Assembly (NCBI RefSeq): GCF_030272615.1 | Contig: NC_081413.1 | Coordinates: 337,370,802 to 337,434,801 of the forward strand | Source: Cryptomeria japonica | Taxonomy: Eukaryota; Streptophyta; Pinopsida; Cupressales; Cupressaceae | Length of the DNA: 64,000 bases | Direction of reading: 5' to 3' | In this document: positions 9,965-22,443 of the stretch, one piece after another | Position numbering within the stretch: the first letter of the stretch is position 1 | How the letters are laid out: every line of letters begins with the position of its first letter | The notes under the pieces: model-generated | What the model was told of the DNA's origin: nothing | The model's input: the letters and a program-made list of their open reading frames with translations, nothing else | The model's database searches: none | Made by a program: the position numbers and the translations under genes

Positions 9965-12900
9965 TGTAATGCCCCGCCAGGAAACCCCGAAGGGATAAGC
10001 CAAACTAACAAGAATAGAGTGCAAATTTTTTTTTTTTTAAAGTTACAACACATAAGATGCAACATGATAACAAAGATTCAGATTACATAGCGGAAGACTT
10101 CCATTAACTCCTAAAGAGTTTCCCAACGAGATTACTTAATTCACAATTCATTTAACTCACACCATTAATCCATTACGCTGAAAATCTTAATAACTAGGTA
10201 ATTCATAATCAAAACAATTTCTTCCCAAAAGACGGAAATATAAATCACAAGCAAGGATTCATCCATTAAGGTCCATTCCTGGACTTCATTCAATCTTTTC
10301 ATTTAAATTACAAACCATACATCTAACAATCTAATACATTAGGATTTCATCATAACACAAGAGATCTTTCCAAGCATATTTAATTTCTTAACAACAACTG
10401 AGTATAATTCATTCCTCTAAGTTACATTCATTCATATACCAACTTATTGCATTATAATGACGATTTCACACATGCATTACGATAAATCGCATCTCAACCA
10501 ATTATGCATTCGATCCACATGGCATTCAAGATAGAACTGAATATAAGCATTTAGAGTTAATTGCATTATCCACTTAACCATTTTACATAAATTAATCATA
10601 CATGATAAGCTGAATAAAGGAAAACATAAGAGAATACACCACATAACACCATAATGATCTCGGAGTTCACCCCTAAAGGGCTACATCTCCGGGTCTGCGC
10701 AACTGCAAGACCCCCTCTGATAAATAATAAGGTTAAGAGTACAAGAGGTTACACCCAGTACTATCCAGCTGTCAAGGCGATACATAAGCAATATACAACG
10801 ACCACATCGGTCAATAAATACATAAACGATCCTTACAAGGAACATGATCCAGCTGAGCATAATCAAAACTAATACAAGAGGTCCAAGAGAGCATCCATAA
10901 AACTGAGCCACCACCACCCAAGGTCTAGCATGAAACCGACACTCACAAGGGCAGCGACAAAGGACGACTCACAAAGGTACTCAAAATAGGACAAACAACC
11001 ACACACTAGCGAACGTAGGGACAAGTGTCATCACACAACCTGGTATGGATACCATGGCAAGTCTTCATAGGTCCTGGCCCATACACTGGTAACCCTGGCA
11101 ACCTAATCCGAACTTCCGGCCCATCCAAGCCTCATGTGGACCCACACATCCTCTCGTGAAGACAAGGAAGGTAGTTTGCCATTTCAGGCCTTCTCACAGC
11201 ATGTCGAGTCTATGCTAGCACTCGTCCCATGTGTGAGGCACATTATCTTATTTATAAATTATATTCTAATCTACTTAGGTTATCACTTATTAGACTCACT
11301 TTCGATGGGTTATCCAGCAGCCACTTTGGGCGCGGCCCCCAATCGAAAGCCACTTTCCCATACGACACTAGACTAACTCAGACGAACTCAAACCACAGAA
11401 TACACATGGTAAGACGAACGGAGTTCAAGAAGAGAGAAACAATCATTTGGTCGAACACGACTCAAGGATGAACACTTACTGACGGTACTCTAACTAGAGA
11501 CCTGACAAATTAAGGTCAACCACAATCATCATTCGACTCACACACAAGGAGGATATGATCAAAACAACACTATCACAATACCATAGTCAACTCAAAATTC
11601 AAGGACTGAAACAGGAACACCAAATCATCCATACGACAGGGTCCTACTAAACAAAGCAAAACATGCCATTTCATAATTAAAGCGAATACAGTAATTAAAC
11701 TCGCAAGGCAATAATCAGAAAAGACAATATTTTCTCAAATTGATTTAAACATTAAAATCGACCAAGTTTTCTACAAGATCTAAAAACAGGTTACAGTTAT
11801 CTACCTCATCAAGGGATAAGTTGTTCTTGGTTCTCTAACTCCTAAGTTTCAAAGCATCGAACAGGTAAATTATGCCATAATGAGTTCTTAAACCAAATTC
11901 ATACTAATTAAACTCAAACAACCATTAATCAATTAAACAAGGTATTTAATCTCCAATAGAACATCATTAACATACTGGGCTAAAACCAACCTCTACAGTT
12001 TCGTAATTTCCAATCCCAGATGCATAATACGGATCACGAAAATATAACGTAAGGAAAATTCAATTGTAGATACTCATTTCCAAACGCACATGGTATAACC
12101 TTATTAATCCAAGATTGGACCAAAATATAGCCAATTAGATTCAATGACGAAATTATCAATTTTAGAACTTAACCACAAAAGTACATAAGCCACAAAATGA
12201 GTTTGGATAATAACTAACTTATAAATTTCATTATAGAATTACTTAATATCCAAATTTACATTGATCCAAATATTGCCTCTTAATCATGATTATGAGCAAT
12301 TAAAAACTTAACATAAAAAAAATAACTTTTATCAACATGATACTAAAATTCATATGCATTTTTTTTTTTAATACAAAAAAATACATTAAAAAAAAAACGA
12401 TATTATAAACTACGTTTTCTTTTATACAAAAAAAACGCATTTAAAAACTAATTTAAAAAAACATTTTACCAAGGCTGGGCGGGCCGTGCCCAACCCTAGC
12501 TGCAGGCACAGGGGATGCTCGTGGGCGGCGCTCACGGTGGCGCCCGCAGGTGCCGCGGCGCCCTGCGGCCACCGCCGTGAGCCGCAGCCGAGCGGTTTGC
12601 AAGCGAAAGGGGGCGCGTGGGGAGAGAGGGGTGGAGGGTGGGTGGAGCTCCGCTCCCCGCCTCCAAACCCCAACCACTGATTGTTATTTTTTTAAAAAAA
12701 ACCCAACACGCACGGTGGTAAACGAATATATGCATTTTCGATTCAATACACAGTTAAGAAATAAGCACAAACGCCCAGTGCGATGAGAAAAATAAATGTT
12801 TTCTTTTCCATTAAAACACAGTCCGAACAATAAACAAAACGCCCAGATTTGGTAATAAGCAAATGAAACTTTCTTTGAACACACACACAGTTCGGCATTT

Positions 12901-14135
12901 AATATTATTTTGCTAATTAAAAACACACACAGTCCGGTTACATTCCCAGAATGAAAATTTAATAAAAAACACATTTGATTCAAACGCCCAGGGGTTTCAA
13001 ACGCCCAAACCCAAGAGGAATTAACAGCACCTCTAAATCACTTCCAGCCAAGCTGGTAATTTACCAAATCGATCCATAAACATGGCATTCGAAGGAGAAT
13101 TTAAAACCAAGATAAAACCCCCGTTTTCATTTCAAACAAAAAACCAAAATTGAGAGAGTTGGATCCTACCTTAACACACAATCCTGGCAAGATCGGCTGA
13201 AGAATCCCAATCTCCAGCTGCCCAAATCCATCTTTTTTTTCCATCCAAAATCCCCAAATTCCTTCCAAAATGTCCCTCCTTCTCCAAATTTCCCAAATTG
13301 GGTTATATGGAAGAGTTGACCCAAAATCTTCTATTTTTGGAATAAAAATCTTTTATTTAAAAATAATACTCACAAATTAATTCTTTTCTATTTATAACAA
13401 CAAAATAACTTGCTTTTCCAATTAAAAATCGACTTCTTCAATCAATTAAATTTAACCTTTCAATATCATAAGCCACAGAATACAATTAATCCATTGCGAT
13501 TAAATACACAGCTTTCCTTTTTCAACAGCATATATAAAATGCATTAAATATTCGAAAACAGACATTTCATTAACAAGAAAAATCGCATAACGAAAACCCG
13601 ATTAATTTAATCCATTAATCTTCAATGCACAAACGCATAGATTTAATCAAGATAATTACTAAGGACTAATTAATCAAATTAACCAAACACACCAAGCACG
13701 CAAATCGAGAAAGTCAACCAAACAGATGACTCGCAAACCCAAACAAAAGGGGGGTAACCGACGACGACTGACGATGCTCACTTGAGCACGACTAAGGTCG
13801 ACTAGGGTCCTACGACCACCTAATCCAACTCTAAGGGTTAAAAGGTATGCTCAAACCTGCAAAACCAGGTGACGACGAACCTCGCACTCATGCGACTTCG
13901 TACCTGAAATCTCCTGCAACAAAAGATCATACATGCATACATTTATAAAATCTAATGAAATCATTAGTCCGATACTAATACCACGAAATAGGGACACTGA
14001 ATAACCTGCATACAACTAGTGAGAAAACCTCATCAATAGCTATGCATTAATCAACATCTGACTATAACATAATATTACGATTAACTAATCAAGATTAAGC
14101 CAAGGTTAGAAATAGACTAGGGCAGGGGTACTACA
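9965..14135. mobile_element. Element E copy 1 (4171 bp), TG...CA, nested in F
   Basis: It begins TGTAATGCCCCGCC at 9965 and ends GGGCAGGGGTACTACA at 14135, with the perfect 5-bp duplication TAGAT (9960-9964 and 14136-14140). A second copy at 34897-39120 matches over its whole length, roughly 90 % by eye in the parts I compared. No long ORF, primer site, polypurine tract or pol motif is present. It is AT-rich except for a GC-rich core. The best reading is a solo LTR of an unknown long-LTR family. The start resembles the TGTAACG/TGTAATG starts seen in some plant chromovirus LTRs, but that affiliation is a guess. Confidence 0.85.
12473..12672. other. GC-rich island inside element E copy 1
   Basis: About 200 bases of dense C/G with many CpG and CCG sites, including GGTGCCGCGGCGCCC, set in strongly AT-rich DNA. 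Overlapping short frames exist on both strands, but none carries a recognisable domain, and they differ between the two E copies. It may be a promoter or transcribed 5' region of the LTR. On the minus strand an AG|GTAGGAT donor-like site lies about 500 bases downstream, at about 13160-13170. Confidence 0.6.
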
Positions 14136-14140
14136 TAGAT

Positions 14141-15978
14141 GGATTATTGATGATTTATATCGATCATGGATTTGATGCTATTATGATTACAGTAACCCTA
14201 TTTCATAATTATATATGATGAGACATTTATGAGATGTGTTTGATTATTGTATGACCGTTTTCATGAGAGGACAATGTCACATCACTCATTGCAAGCAGGA
14301 TGTGCCATTATGATTCCTTGTCACTTGTCTATTATGATGTATATCCATATGTTGTATGTTTTCTTTGTGGTTGTAGGATTTGAAAGTACCAAACATAGAC
14401 TCCACTTGGCTTCATAGGTTTGAGCATGTCTTTAAATACCAATGGTATGTGGTCTGGAGATGACATGAGTTCCCTAGACATACTCTAGGCCTAAGTTATT
14501 TACTATGAGACATCAATGTCTTAGCATAATTTGCCATGCCACTTAGTGAGTTGTGGTTCTGTGAGTATGCTAGCCTATTGCTGTTTTATTTGTTTTATTT
14601 ATGTGTGATTTTGTCGATATTAATGTTTAATTTAATTGATTGGATTATTGGCTTTTGAGTATTTAATTATTTGATTATTAATGTTTATTTATGTTTCTGA
14701 TTAGGGGAAAAACAGGTTTTGAGGGGAAAAATAGGTTTTGATTATTAATGTTTATTTATGTTGTTTAAGGTTTATTTAATATTTATTGTTTAATACTTAT
14801 TGGAGGTTGACCATTTATTTGATATTTATTTATTTATTTTATTATGTTTATTTATTGCTTATAGTTTGTTTTATTTATTTAATGTTTAATATTTTATTTG
14901 GTTCTTTAATTATTTTATGAGCTTTGAGTTATTTATTTATTAATTTCTCATTTGGATTTTTTATTTATGGCTTATGATTTATTTATATAGTTTATCTTTT
15001 AAATTATATTGGGGTGTATAAATACCTTGGGGTAAATAATAATAATATTCCCCACTTAATTTTGTATAAACATGTTTTATATTTTCTACCTACCCTTTAC
15101 TCTCATTGGAAGATTTTGAAATGGGAGAGTAAAATTATATCATATGGTGGGTTGGTAAAATATATTCCAAAAAGGAATATTTTAATTGGTTCTCGTGGAG
15201 GCTAGGGTTTTGGTTTTTGAATGGCTTTTTATTTTGTTTGTCAAGCTTGTTTTCGGGTTGCTTCTTTCGGAAAGTTTTTTGAAATTTTCTTTTGACTCTT
15301 GGATTGGGAATTTGACTTGGTTTTGCTGTAGCTTGTTGGATTTGGAATTGGAGCTCTTCTTCAACTACCTTCCATAACATAGGTTGTAGGTTGGAGTTCT
15401 ATTTCCTTTTGTATTTTGGTATTTACTGGTTTTCTGTATGCTTCATGTCTGTATATTGTCTTCTAGGAGATGGGTTGATTAAATTTATATTCTATAGTTA
15501 TATATAGTTGGAAAAATAAATATTTGGGGATTGAATTTTGTGTTATAGAAATTTATATATAGTTTGTTGGTAAATATTTTATGATCTGTGTGCATTGCCG
15601 TTCACGGGAATGGGTATGCATTTGTGAGAGAGAACTCTCTCTCTGGGTATACCTTTGTTGTTGCAGGAGGTCTATCATTGTTTTAGTATGAATCCTTGTT
15701 GTGCAAGTGCATTTTCTCTTTTGTTGTTCGGGTGTTTGGAGCTCTATTAAGTTTCTGAGTGTTTTTTGGAAGTAACTGCCATGAGCTATGTTTCATGATA
15801 TCTCTATTTATAGTTTTCTATTTTGTATTTTGTTTATACCTACTTGTTCTTAAGGTCTGAGAGACCCTTTTATATACTTATCGAAGTTTATTGCTTAGTC
15901 TTCGATTTTATATATTTTTTGTCATAAGTTTCTGAGCGTTGGAGTCATTTTTGAACAAATGCGTGAAAACAATGACTA
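14141..15978. other. AT-rich part of element F, no gene
   Basis: Low-complexity TTTATTTA stretches run from about 14580 to 15010. A local direct duplication of GATTATTAATGTTTATTTATG occurs at about 14674 and 14739. Nothing codes for a recognisable protein. Confidence 0.6.
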
Positions 15979-16306
15979 TGCGACCAAATTGTGTGTATGC
16001 GCTACCACACTGTGTGTATGCGCGACCAAATTATGTGTATGCATGACCAAATTGTGTGTATGCACGACCAAATTGTGTGTATGCACGGCCACCAAATTGT
16101 GTGTATGCACGACCACCAAACTGTGTGTATGCACCACCAAACTATGTATATGCGTAACCAAACTGTATATATGCACGACCAAATTGTGTGTATGCACGAC
16201 CAAAATGTGTATATACGCGACCAAACTGTGTGTATGGGAAACCAAACTATGTGTACGCATGACCAAACTGTGTGTATGTGCAACCAAATTGGGTAAATGC
16301 GTGACC
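15979..16306. repeat. 21-bp minisatellite, about 16 units
   Basis: Head-to-tail units of the type GCACGACCAAATTGTGTGTAT. Most are 21 bases; two are 24 because of an extra CCA-type triplet. Units differ by a few substitutions. Because the unit length is a multiple of three, frames stay open on both strands and give repetitive translations such as TKLCVCT. These are a by-product of the repeat, not evidence of a gene. The array lies in the non-coding body of element F. Confidence 0.95.
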
Positions 16307-18554
16307 CTGTCTGATTTATGTATTTTTCATAGTTTTTCTTAATTTGACATAATTTTTCTGGTTGAATCTTGTACCAAAGCCTTGTTCTCAATCTACAGAT
16401 GATTTATAGATTTGAATTGGCTATTTCTGAGCCTTGTTATGGATTTCTTGAGGTTTTGATATCTCTTATGCTTTATGATGTTGAATGAATTCTCCTCCAT
16501 GTTGATGTGCCATGTGAGGGAGATGCTTATGATGTTGTTCTTAATCCAGCAAGTGAGTAGGCCTTGTTGTAGCTTAATAAAATGTTTTATGACAGATTTT
16601 GGATGTCTTTGTTGTTTCCCTTGTTACATATTTGTAAGCCAAGAGGCTCATTTTGTACTACTTGTTGTATTGTAACCATGTGTATATTGTATGGAATTTG
16701 TGTGGATGTATTTGGCGGCATATGATGCTTATGTTTTCAGATTTATTATTATGGTTTAGAGCCTCTTGTGATTTATTGTTTGGGTCATGTTGGTGGGAGT
16801 GGGCTTCCTTGTGATGACCGGGGTCATAAGAGATAGGCCTGTATGAGGTTCCTTGTAAGGATGCATGAAGTCTAGACTGCCAGGGAACATTGGAAGTTTA
16901 CTATGATGTAAACAAGTGATAACATAATAATAAATTAATGGGTTGGGTAAATAATTCACTAATCAAGATAATGAATTGTTGTGAGCCCATGATAGGCATG
17001 GGAAGGCCATTGCGATGGAAAGTCAATCTACCTTGATCTCTCATTGGTTGAGATGGCTCCACATGTCCATCAGGCTTGTGCCTTATGTTATAGTATATGT
17101 TATGTTAGAGGATGGCATGTGATGACACTCCACTCCTACATGTGTCCCCTTGTTGATTTTTAATATGGCTTGTGGATTTGAATTTATGACTTGTTGATTT
17201 GTAAGCCCCTAGTAGTTTCTTACTTGTGATTTCTTGTGATTGGATCATGATTGAGAGTCCTTGTATGTTTGTTGTCTCTTTGGTTGTTGAGTGTCAGCTT
17301 AGGTCTAGAGTGTGTGTTGGGACCTTATGTCATCTCCTAGCACGGGGGGTGGTTCCTTTGGTTCCACATGGTCGGGTGGCTGGTGCATTTCAACCATTGG
17401 GATGTTCTCTTGGATTCTTCATGCGTGGATGTGGATTCTTCTCTTTATATCAGCTTATGGATGTTCTTGGAGAAAATTTATGTAAAGGATATCTTGGACT
17501 CATGTAATGTATTACCTTGTAAAAGTAGATGAAATCATGTGTTAGGAATGAGTTGTACTCATGATGTATTATTCATATGATTGTAATTGTATTGTAGTTG
17601 GTATTTATGATTATGATATGATTTTTAATATTGGAACCATGGGATGTATGGTGATGTTCTTGTATAATAAATGTAAATGACTTTCACGTACTTAGGTGTT
17701 GTAATGGATTTACATTTGTAATAGAATGGATTCATGTTATTGTTGTATTAGTTTAGATTCCATGGTTAAAATCTAGAAGTAGATTCATATGTGAAAAGAC
17801 CTTAAGAAAATGGAATGAATAAGATGTAGGAATTGTGGTTGATAAATGAATATCATGTAGATAAGATGTTGTTCATGTGATTGTATTGGAAGCTAGAAAG
17901 TATGCATAGGATGCAAGATTAAAGGAAAGAATTAAGATACATGCATTTAGGATTCAAGATGAAGGAAATGATCATGATAGGAATCTAGGTGCATGTGTAA
18001 TATGGATAAAAGATAAGTAAGAATAAATATGTCTATGCATTAGTATTGCATTTACCATTGTAAATGGATAATGATCATGTAGTTAGGAAATAGTTAAGGG
18101 TTAAAACACATTTGGGTTTGGATCATAAAATGAACTTAAGAAAGGGGATTAGTTTTGCATTGAAAGAAGTAAATATGTCATGGTAGAATAGTATGCATAA
18201 CATATTGAGTAAATAATCTAGTAAGCTGCATATCTCTTGAAAGGAAATGAATATGATGCATTAGATTTAAGATTGATTAATAATAGATGAGTTGATCATG
18301 TGAGTAAAATGTCATTATGGTAGTGAATAAGTAATGACGTTAAATTACCTTAGGGAGAAGTTAAATATGTTATGTTATTTTGCTTGTGTAATTTAATTAA
18401 TGTGTTTAAGAATCATGTTCCATGTGTTTAATTGTTAATAGATATAAATTATAAATGGAGTTATGTGTTGCATTAGTTGATATTTAATTTTTTTTTATCT
18501 CCATTTAGTTTGTTAGATGCTTATTTTCTCTAGGGTATTTTGGTGGGAATTACA
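16307..18554. other. Distal part of element F, no gene
   Basis: AT-rich sequence with short frames only. It holds no recognisable domain, RNA gene or tandem repeat. It ends at the GGTGGGAATTACA terminus. Confidence 0.6.
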
Positions 18555-18830
18555 CAACTAGTCACCTTCTACAAGAATAGCTCCATATTGGGAAAGGGGT
18601 AGTTATCATCCAATAAGCACATTTTTAAATTCCTAAAGTCCACACATAATCTGACGTCTCCATTATTTTTCCTCATCGTAAATAAGCTTGAGGCCTAAAT
18701 GGAATGTGTAATAGGCTTGATTATTCCTCCATATTTGAGCTTCATAAGATTTTGATACATCTTAGGTTCCCATATTGTGTTAATATATATTTGTCTCTAT
18801 TTGAAGGACTTGACATCTAGTTTGAGAGGC
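18555..18830 (-). pseudogene. Gypsy reverse transcriptase fragment G2 (N-terminal part of the domain)
   Basis: The minus-strand translation shows the usual Ty3/Gypsy order: a KLKYGGIIKPITHS-type block, then NGDVRLCVDFRNL, then DDNYPFPNMELFL. At least two in-frame stops interrupt it. The frame breaks at element F and resumes at 9706 with the DGFSGYN block. No catalytic YxDD part remains because the downstream part was displaced by element H. The fragment shows that F and H both entered an older Gypsy element lying on the minus strand. Confidence 0.85.
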
Positions 18831-19895
18831 TTTTTTTATGTCCCTTTCCAAAAATAGCACTTGCTATCTATAGTAAGTCAGGTTATCCAAAAATAGTAAA
18901 TCAAGAGAGGTAGATAGTCTAAAAAATAATCTAATTTAATGTTAGTGTTAAATCAGAAATATTTATATTTAATCATCAAAGGATATTCAAATCTGTTGGT
19001 TAACAGATTCTGTCCTTCTCTAATTTTGTAGTAAATGACTCATGTATGCCTTTGTTAAAAGGCAAAAGAAACTAATAGTTGGGTGAGCCGATTATTGGTT
19101 AACCCTATGCATAAGGGTACAACTCCCTGTATGATGTTCAATAATTTTTTAAAACTTAAAATAAAATAATGATTTCACTTTTAACTAGAAAGTAAGAAAG
19201 GAATCCTGCATCCATTCATCAACACAATATGAATGCAGTGAAAATATGAATACTTATATACACAAAGCTCATAGACCTTGCACTCAAATCAATTCCATTT
19301 TATGAGATAGTTTTATTCATAGACTTATTCACTCACACAAATAAATGAATAATAATGAAGCTAACAAATTATGCACATGAAAATAAACCCAACAGAGATC
19401 CACTTTTCAGATTCAAACACACAGATTTGAAGATGACATAAAATGTATCATTTCATTCATAGATATAAATCTCTTCATTGAAAATCCATAACATATAAAA
19501 AAATAAATTTGCTAATTATCTGAAATTTTTTTGGACCTTTGGAAAGGGTTGCTTAATTACCTAAATAGCCTCTAGGATCATAGTTTTTGAAATAACCAGA
19601 GTCAAATTTTAACTCTATTAAAGAGTTAAAGAAATTGTCTTGCTTATAACTAACATAACTAAAAATGGTAATTGACCAGAAGCCATGAACAAGGTGAAAA
19701 TTCATTGGTGGAACATTCAAGACTCCGACATGGTCGAGGAATCTGCTAGCTTATCCAGTTTTGCTGAAGCACCACATACATTCTGCCACTCCAGATGTGT
19801 TGCTGATAAGTTGGGGATGACCTGATAATGATGAAGCCCAATATGTATAATACACTATTTCTAGACCTCCTTGTCCTTGCTTACCCGCAAGACTT
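18831..19895. other. Non-coding, AT-rich remnant sequence
   Basis: I see no domain, RNA gene or clear repeat edge. On the minus strand the right part (about 19700-19895) continues the broken frame of the protein at 19896-20850 through stops, so it is probably its tail and 3' region. Confidence 0.4.
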
Positions 19896-20850
19896 TCATC
19901 TTATGTGCTTCCAAACGATTAAAAAAAATGTTAACATAGACTCTATCCTCACTACTTTAGAGAAGTCGTCAGTAGTTAGGGATTTCATCTGTTTGATGAG
20001 ATACATTCTCTCCTTGAAGGCTTTGGTCATGTCTACTGCATCCTCAACTATCTGTCCATCGGCCTTCAAGAGATGTATATCAATGCATTTCAAATACTTT
20101 TTCATTGTGTTAATGAGATCTTTTAACTCCTTTAGCAATTTGATGGACTCTTCATGGCCTTGTTTAATAATCGAGTTCCTCCATTCAATGTTTTTATTTA
20201 ATACATACAACAAATTATCATCTAAATCATCTAAAGGCTTCTCGACAAGGAATTTCATAACCCCAAACTTTTGCACATCATTCATTTGCGTCATTATCGC
20301 TGCCCATTTACTCTTTTCCTTCTCCCATGCTATAGCTTAAAATTCCAATTCCTTACTTACAACCATGACATCCCCAAACACTTTTATCAGATTGTCAATG
20401 TAATCTATTCCCTGCCGTGCTATGGACTCAAGCCATTTATAAAAAATATCAGCTATCATGCGGCTCCTTTGAACTTGATCCAATAGTTTTTGGTTCACTG
20501 GTGATTTAGGATCAAAAGATAGTGGCATTTGAGATAGAGGCTGGGGATTCAGGTTATGTATGACATTGATATATTCTTCCATCTATCCAATGATCTATTT
20601 TAACTCCAGTTTGTCCTTTTCATCCTTCCAAGTTCTGGATAACATCCTTTTGGTGGAGGACTACAAATGCTTGGCATCTGCAGTTTTGGAAGAAACTCCT
20701 AAATCAACCTTTTCAACAACAAATTCCTTTTTAGTGGCATTCTCTGCATTCTTATTTGAGATGGGCCTAGCCACTTCTGCTACCCAGTGCCCTATTGATG
20801 CAGAGAGTCTTGGAGCTTGATCCAATTCACCTTCTATATTGTCTTGTCCT
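19896..20850 (-). pseudogene. Unknown coiled-coil protein K, related to H ORF2, broken
   Basis: On the minus strand a single frame can be followed from about 20850 to 19896 through a few stops (near 20660, 20590 and 20337). Upstream it contains HWVAEVARPISNKN. The main part is rich in Leu, Ile, Lys and Asp with coiled-coil character, including KPLDDLDDNLLYVLNKN. The pattern of a Lys-Trp block, a Gly-Val-x-Lys-Phe-Leu block and a Pro-(Leu/Ile)-Asp-x-x-(Leu/Asp) block is also seen in the C-terminal third of H ORF2 (about 1125-960), in the same order and spacing. I infer a distant relation. No catalytic motif is seen and function is unknown. Confidence 0.45.
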
Positions 20851-22422
20851 CCTTAACACTTCAACTACTCAAGTCCATCCAATGGCACTTAGTAGGGGTT
20901 TATGCTAATGAGACCTCCAAGGTCTGAAACTCTTTGGCTTGCCTCCTAGGTATAGCCAATGGTTTTGGACAATAAACTCCACATCTTGAGGTTACCACCT
21001 CAATCACACTCACATCACTCCAGGTCTCCAACCACTCCTATAAGGATCTCAACACACAACCACTTCCAATGGACTCACGATGCATCTAACAGGTATCTTT
21101 GATGTATTTTGAGGCTTTTAGGATCCCCAAACCCATCACTTTGGATTTCTAACCTTTCTAGGTCTCTACCGGGCTCAAATAGGCCTAATTGAATTAGCCC
21201 TCCCTTGGTGGTTTTAGGGTCTTAGTTTTAAAACTTCCCAAACAAGGCTATAAATAAATTATGGATTCGAGTACCCTTTTGGAAGCTACAGACAATACTA
21301 AAAATGTGCATCTAGGTTATCTGTACAAGTGGGATTTCCAATGCAGCACTATTGTTGAGGGTTTAGGCCTCACTGGGTGACTTGGAAAGATGGGTCTGAA
21401 ACTCTTCACCAGTAAAAAATCCTACTCCAAAAAATGTAGGATTATTTAAGGGAACTCAGTGGGATTTCCATTCATGTGTCACTTGGTCCTGCACCAATCT
21501 CCATGTGCTCTTAAAACACACTTTTCTGCTGTCTTAACTCACCTACTCCCAACGGTAAGCCTAGGGCTTCATTGTTTCTCATCCTCAAGGACTTGCAAAA
21601 CCAAAAATCCTATCATAAAGATATATACAGAACCTAACCTAGAATTCTTATTGATTTCAATAGGTGCCATCAAAGAATGCTTAGGCTAGAGCGATTTTTT
21701 CTCTTAAACCCTACTTACAAGGGTTTTACACCTAGTTTCAAAGAATGGAAGGAATCTCTGCAACCTAGGGCAATCAAAACTTCAAATGTTGCTTTTGAAA
21801 AGTAAATTTAATCAACACTCATGCCCTACAATGAGTTTACACAATCAAGTCTGTACTGGACCGTACCAAGCAATGAGAAACAAGAGAAAAACTGTCAAAC
21901 GGTGAAGAAAACAAGATTGTTTCAAAATCCAAAAACTTGTTCTTTCATTTCCAATCCTCTGACCCGTACAATGAAGTGAATTTTGGCTTTAATGCTATTA
22001 GATCAGTTGGTTCAACCAAATTTTCCATGCCATCTACCAAAAATGCAACTTTTGCAAGAAATTGCAAAATGTTGCTCAACAACTTTTTACATCTTTTGAC
22101 TCCAAGATGCAACTTTGCATTCTAATGAATTTCAAGACTTCTGAAGGTCCTCAAATACTCTATAAGACATAAACACAACACAATTGACCCCTATTACATT
22201 AATTCACTCATCTGGAGTACTTGTGCTGTGAACTACCTAAGCATCTCACTTCTCAGGCTGTCAGCATCCTGAATGCAAATGACTCAAACCAAAACTTGGA
22301 CAACTCAACCATGGCTCTACTGTGTCCCAAATGGTTGGTCCATTATTACATCACAAAGACAACACACAAAACTTGAAAGAAAAATAATACTTTCATCTTG
22401 GAGTGTTAGGTGCCCTGCAACA
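20851..22422 (-). mobile_element. Chromovirus G, 3' LTR (inner start clear, far end unresolved)
   Basis: On the minus strand TGTTGCAGGGCACC at 22422 follows a purine-rich tract CCAGGGGAG, 20 bases after the pol stop. This is the usual pol, polypurine tract, LTR order of short-UTR chromoviruses. The far end is not identifiable because no second LTR is present. The LTR may end anywhere between about 20900 and 21900. No genes are seen in the interval. Confidence 0.5.
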
Positions 22423-22436
22423 TACTCCCCTGGGAC
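22423..22436 (-). promoter_or_regulatory. Polypurine tract of chromovirus G
   Basis: The minus strand reads TCCCAGGGGAGTA immediately before the LTR start at 22422. Confidence 0.6.
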
Positions 22437-22443
22437 AAAGAAC

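Larger units (their letters stand above)
9707..18554. mobile_element. Element F: large TG...CA element without coding capacity, split by E
   Basis: It starts TGTAATGTCCACC at 9707 and ends GGTGGGAATTACA at 18554, flanked by a perfect 5-bp duplication CAACT (9702-9706 and 18555-18559). Without the nested element E it is about 4672 bp. It lies in the frame of a Gypsy reverse transcriptase, which resumes on both sides, confirming the edges. No protein domains, primer site or polypurine tract are visible. TG/CA ends and the 5-bp duplication are what an LTR-retrotransposon integrase makes, so a solo LTR of a family with very long LTRs is the simplest reading. A non-autonomous derivative is the alternative. 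The two ends match as inverted repeats at 11 of 13 positions. The strand is unresolved. Confidence 0.8.

Noticed and set aside
10654..11471. Short plus-strand frames in E (and the like at 35864-36422)
   Set aside because: Partly kept between copies because the copies are similar, but interrupted differently and with no recognisable domain. Not supported as genes.
12422..12786. Several overlapping frames rich in Ala, Arg, Pro and Gly in the GC island of E, and the like at 37431-37861
   Set aside because: They overlap on both strands, carry no domain, and shift against each other between the two copies. They are a result of GC-rich composition.
15959..16391. Repetitive Cys-, Thr- or His-rich frames on both strands
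   Set aside because: Produced by the 21-bp minisatellite; open in several frames at once.
17226..17507. 93-residue plus-strand frame in F
   Set aside because: Isolated, no domain, inside a coding-less element.
20560..20820. Plus-strand frame of 86 residues
   Set aside because: Antisense shadow of the broken protein K.
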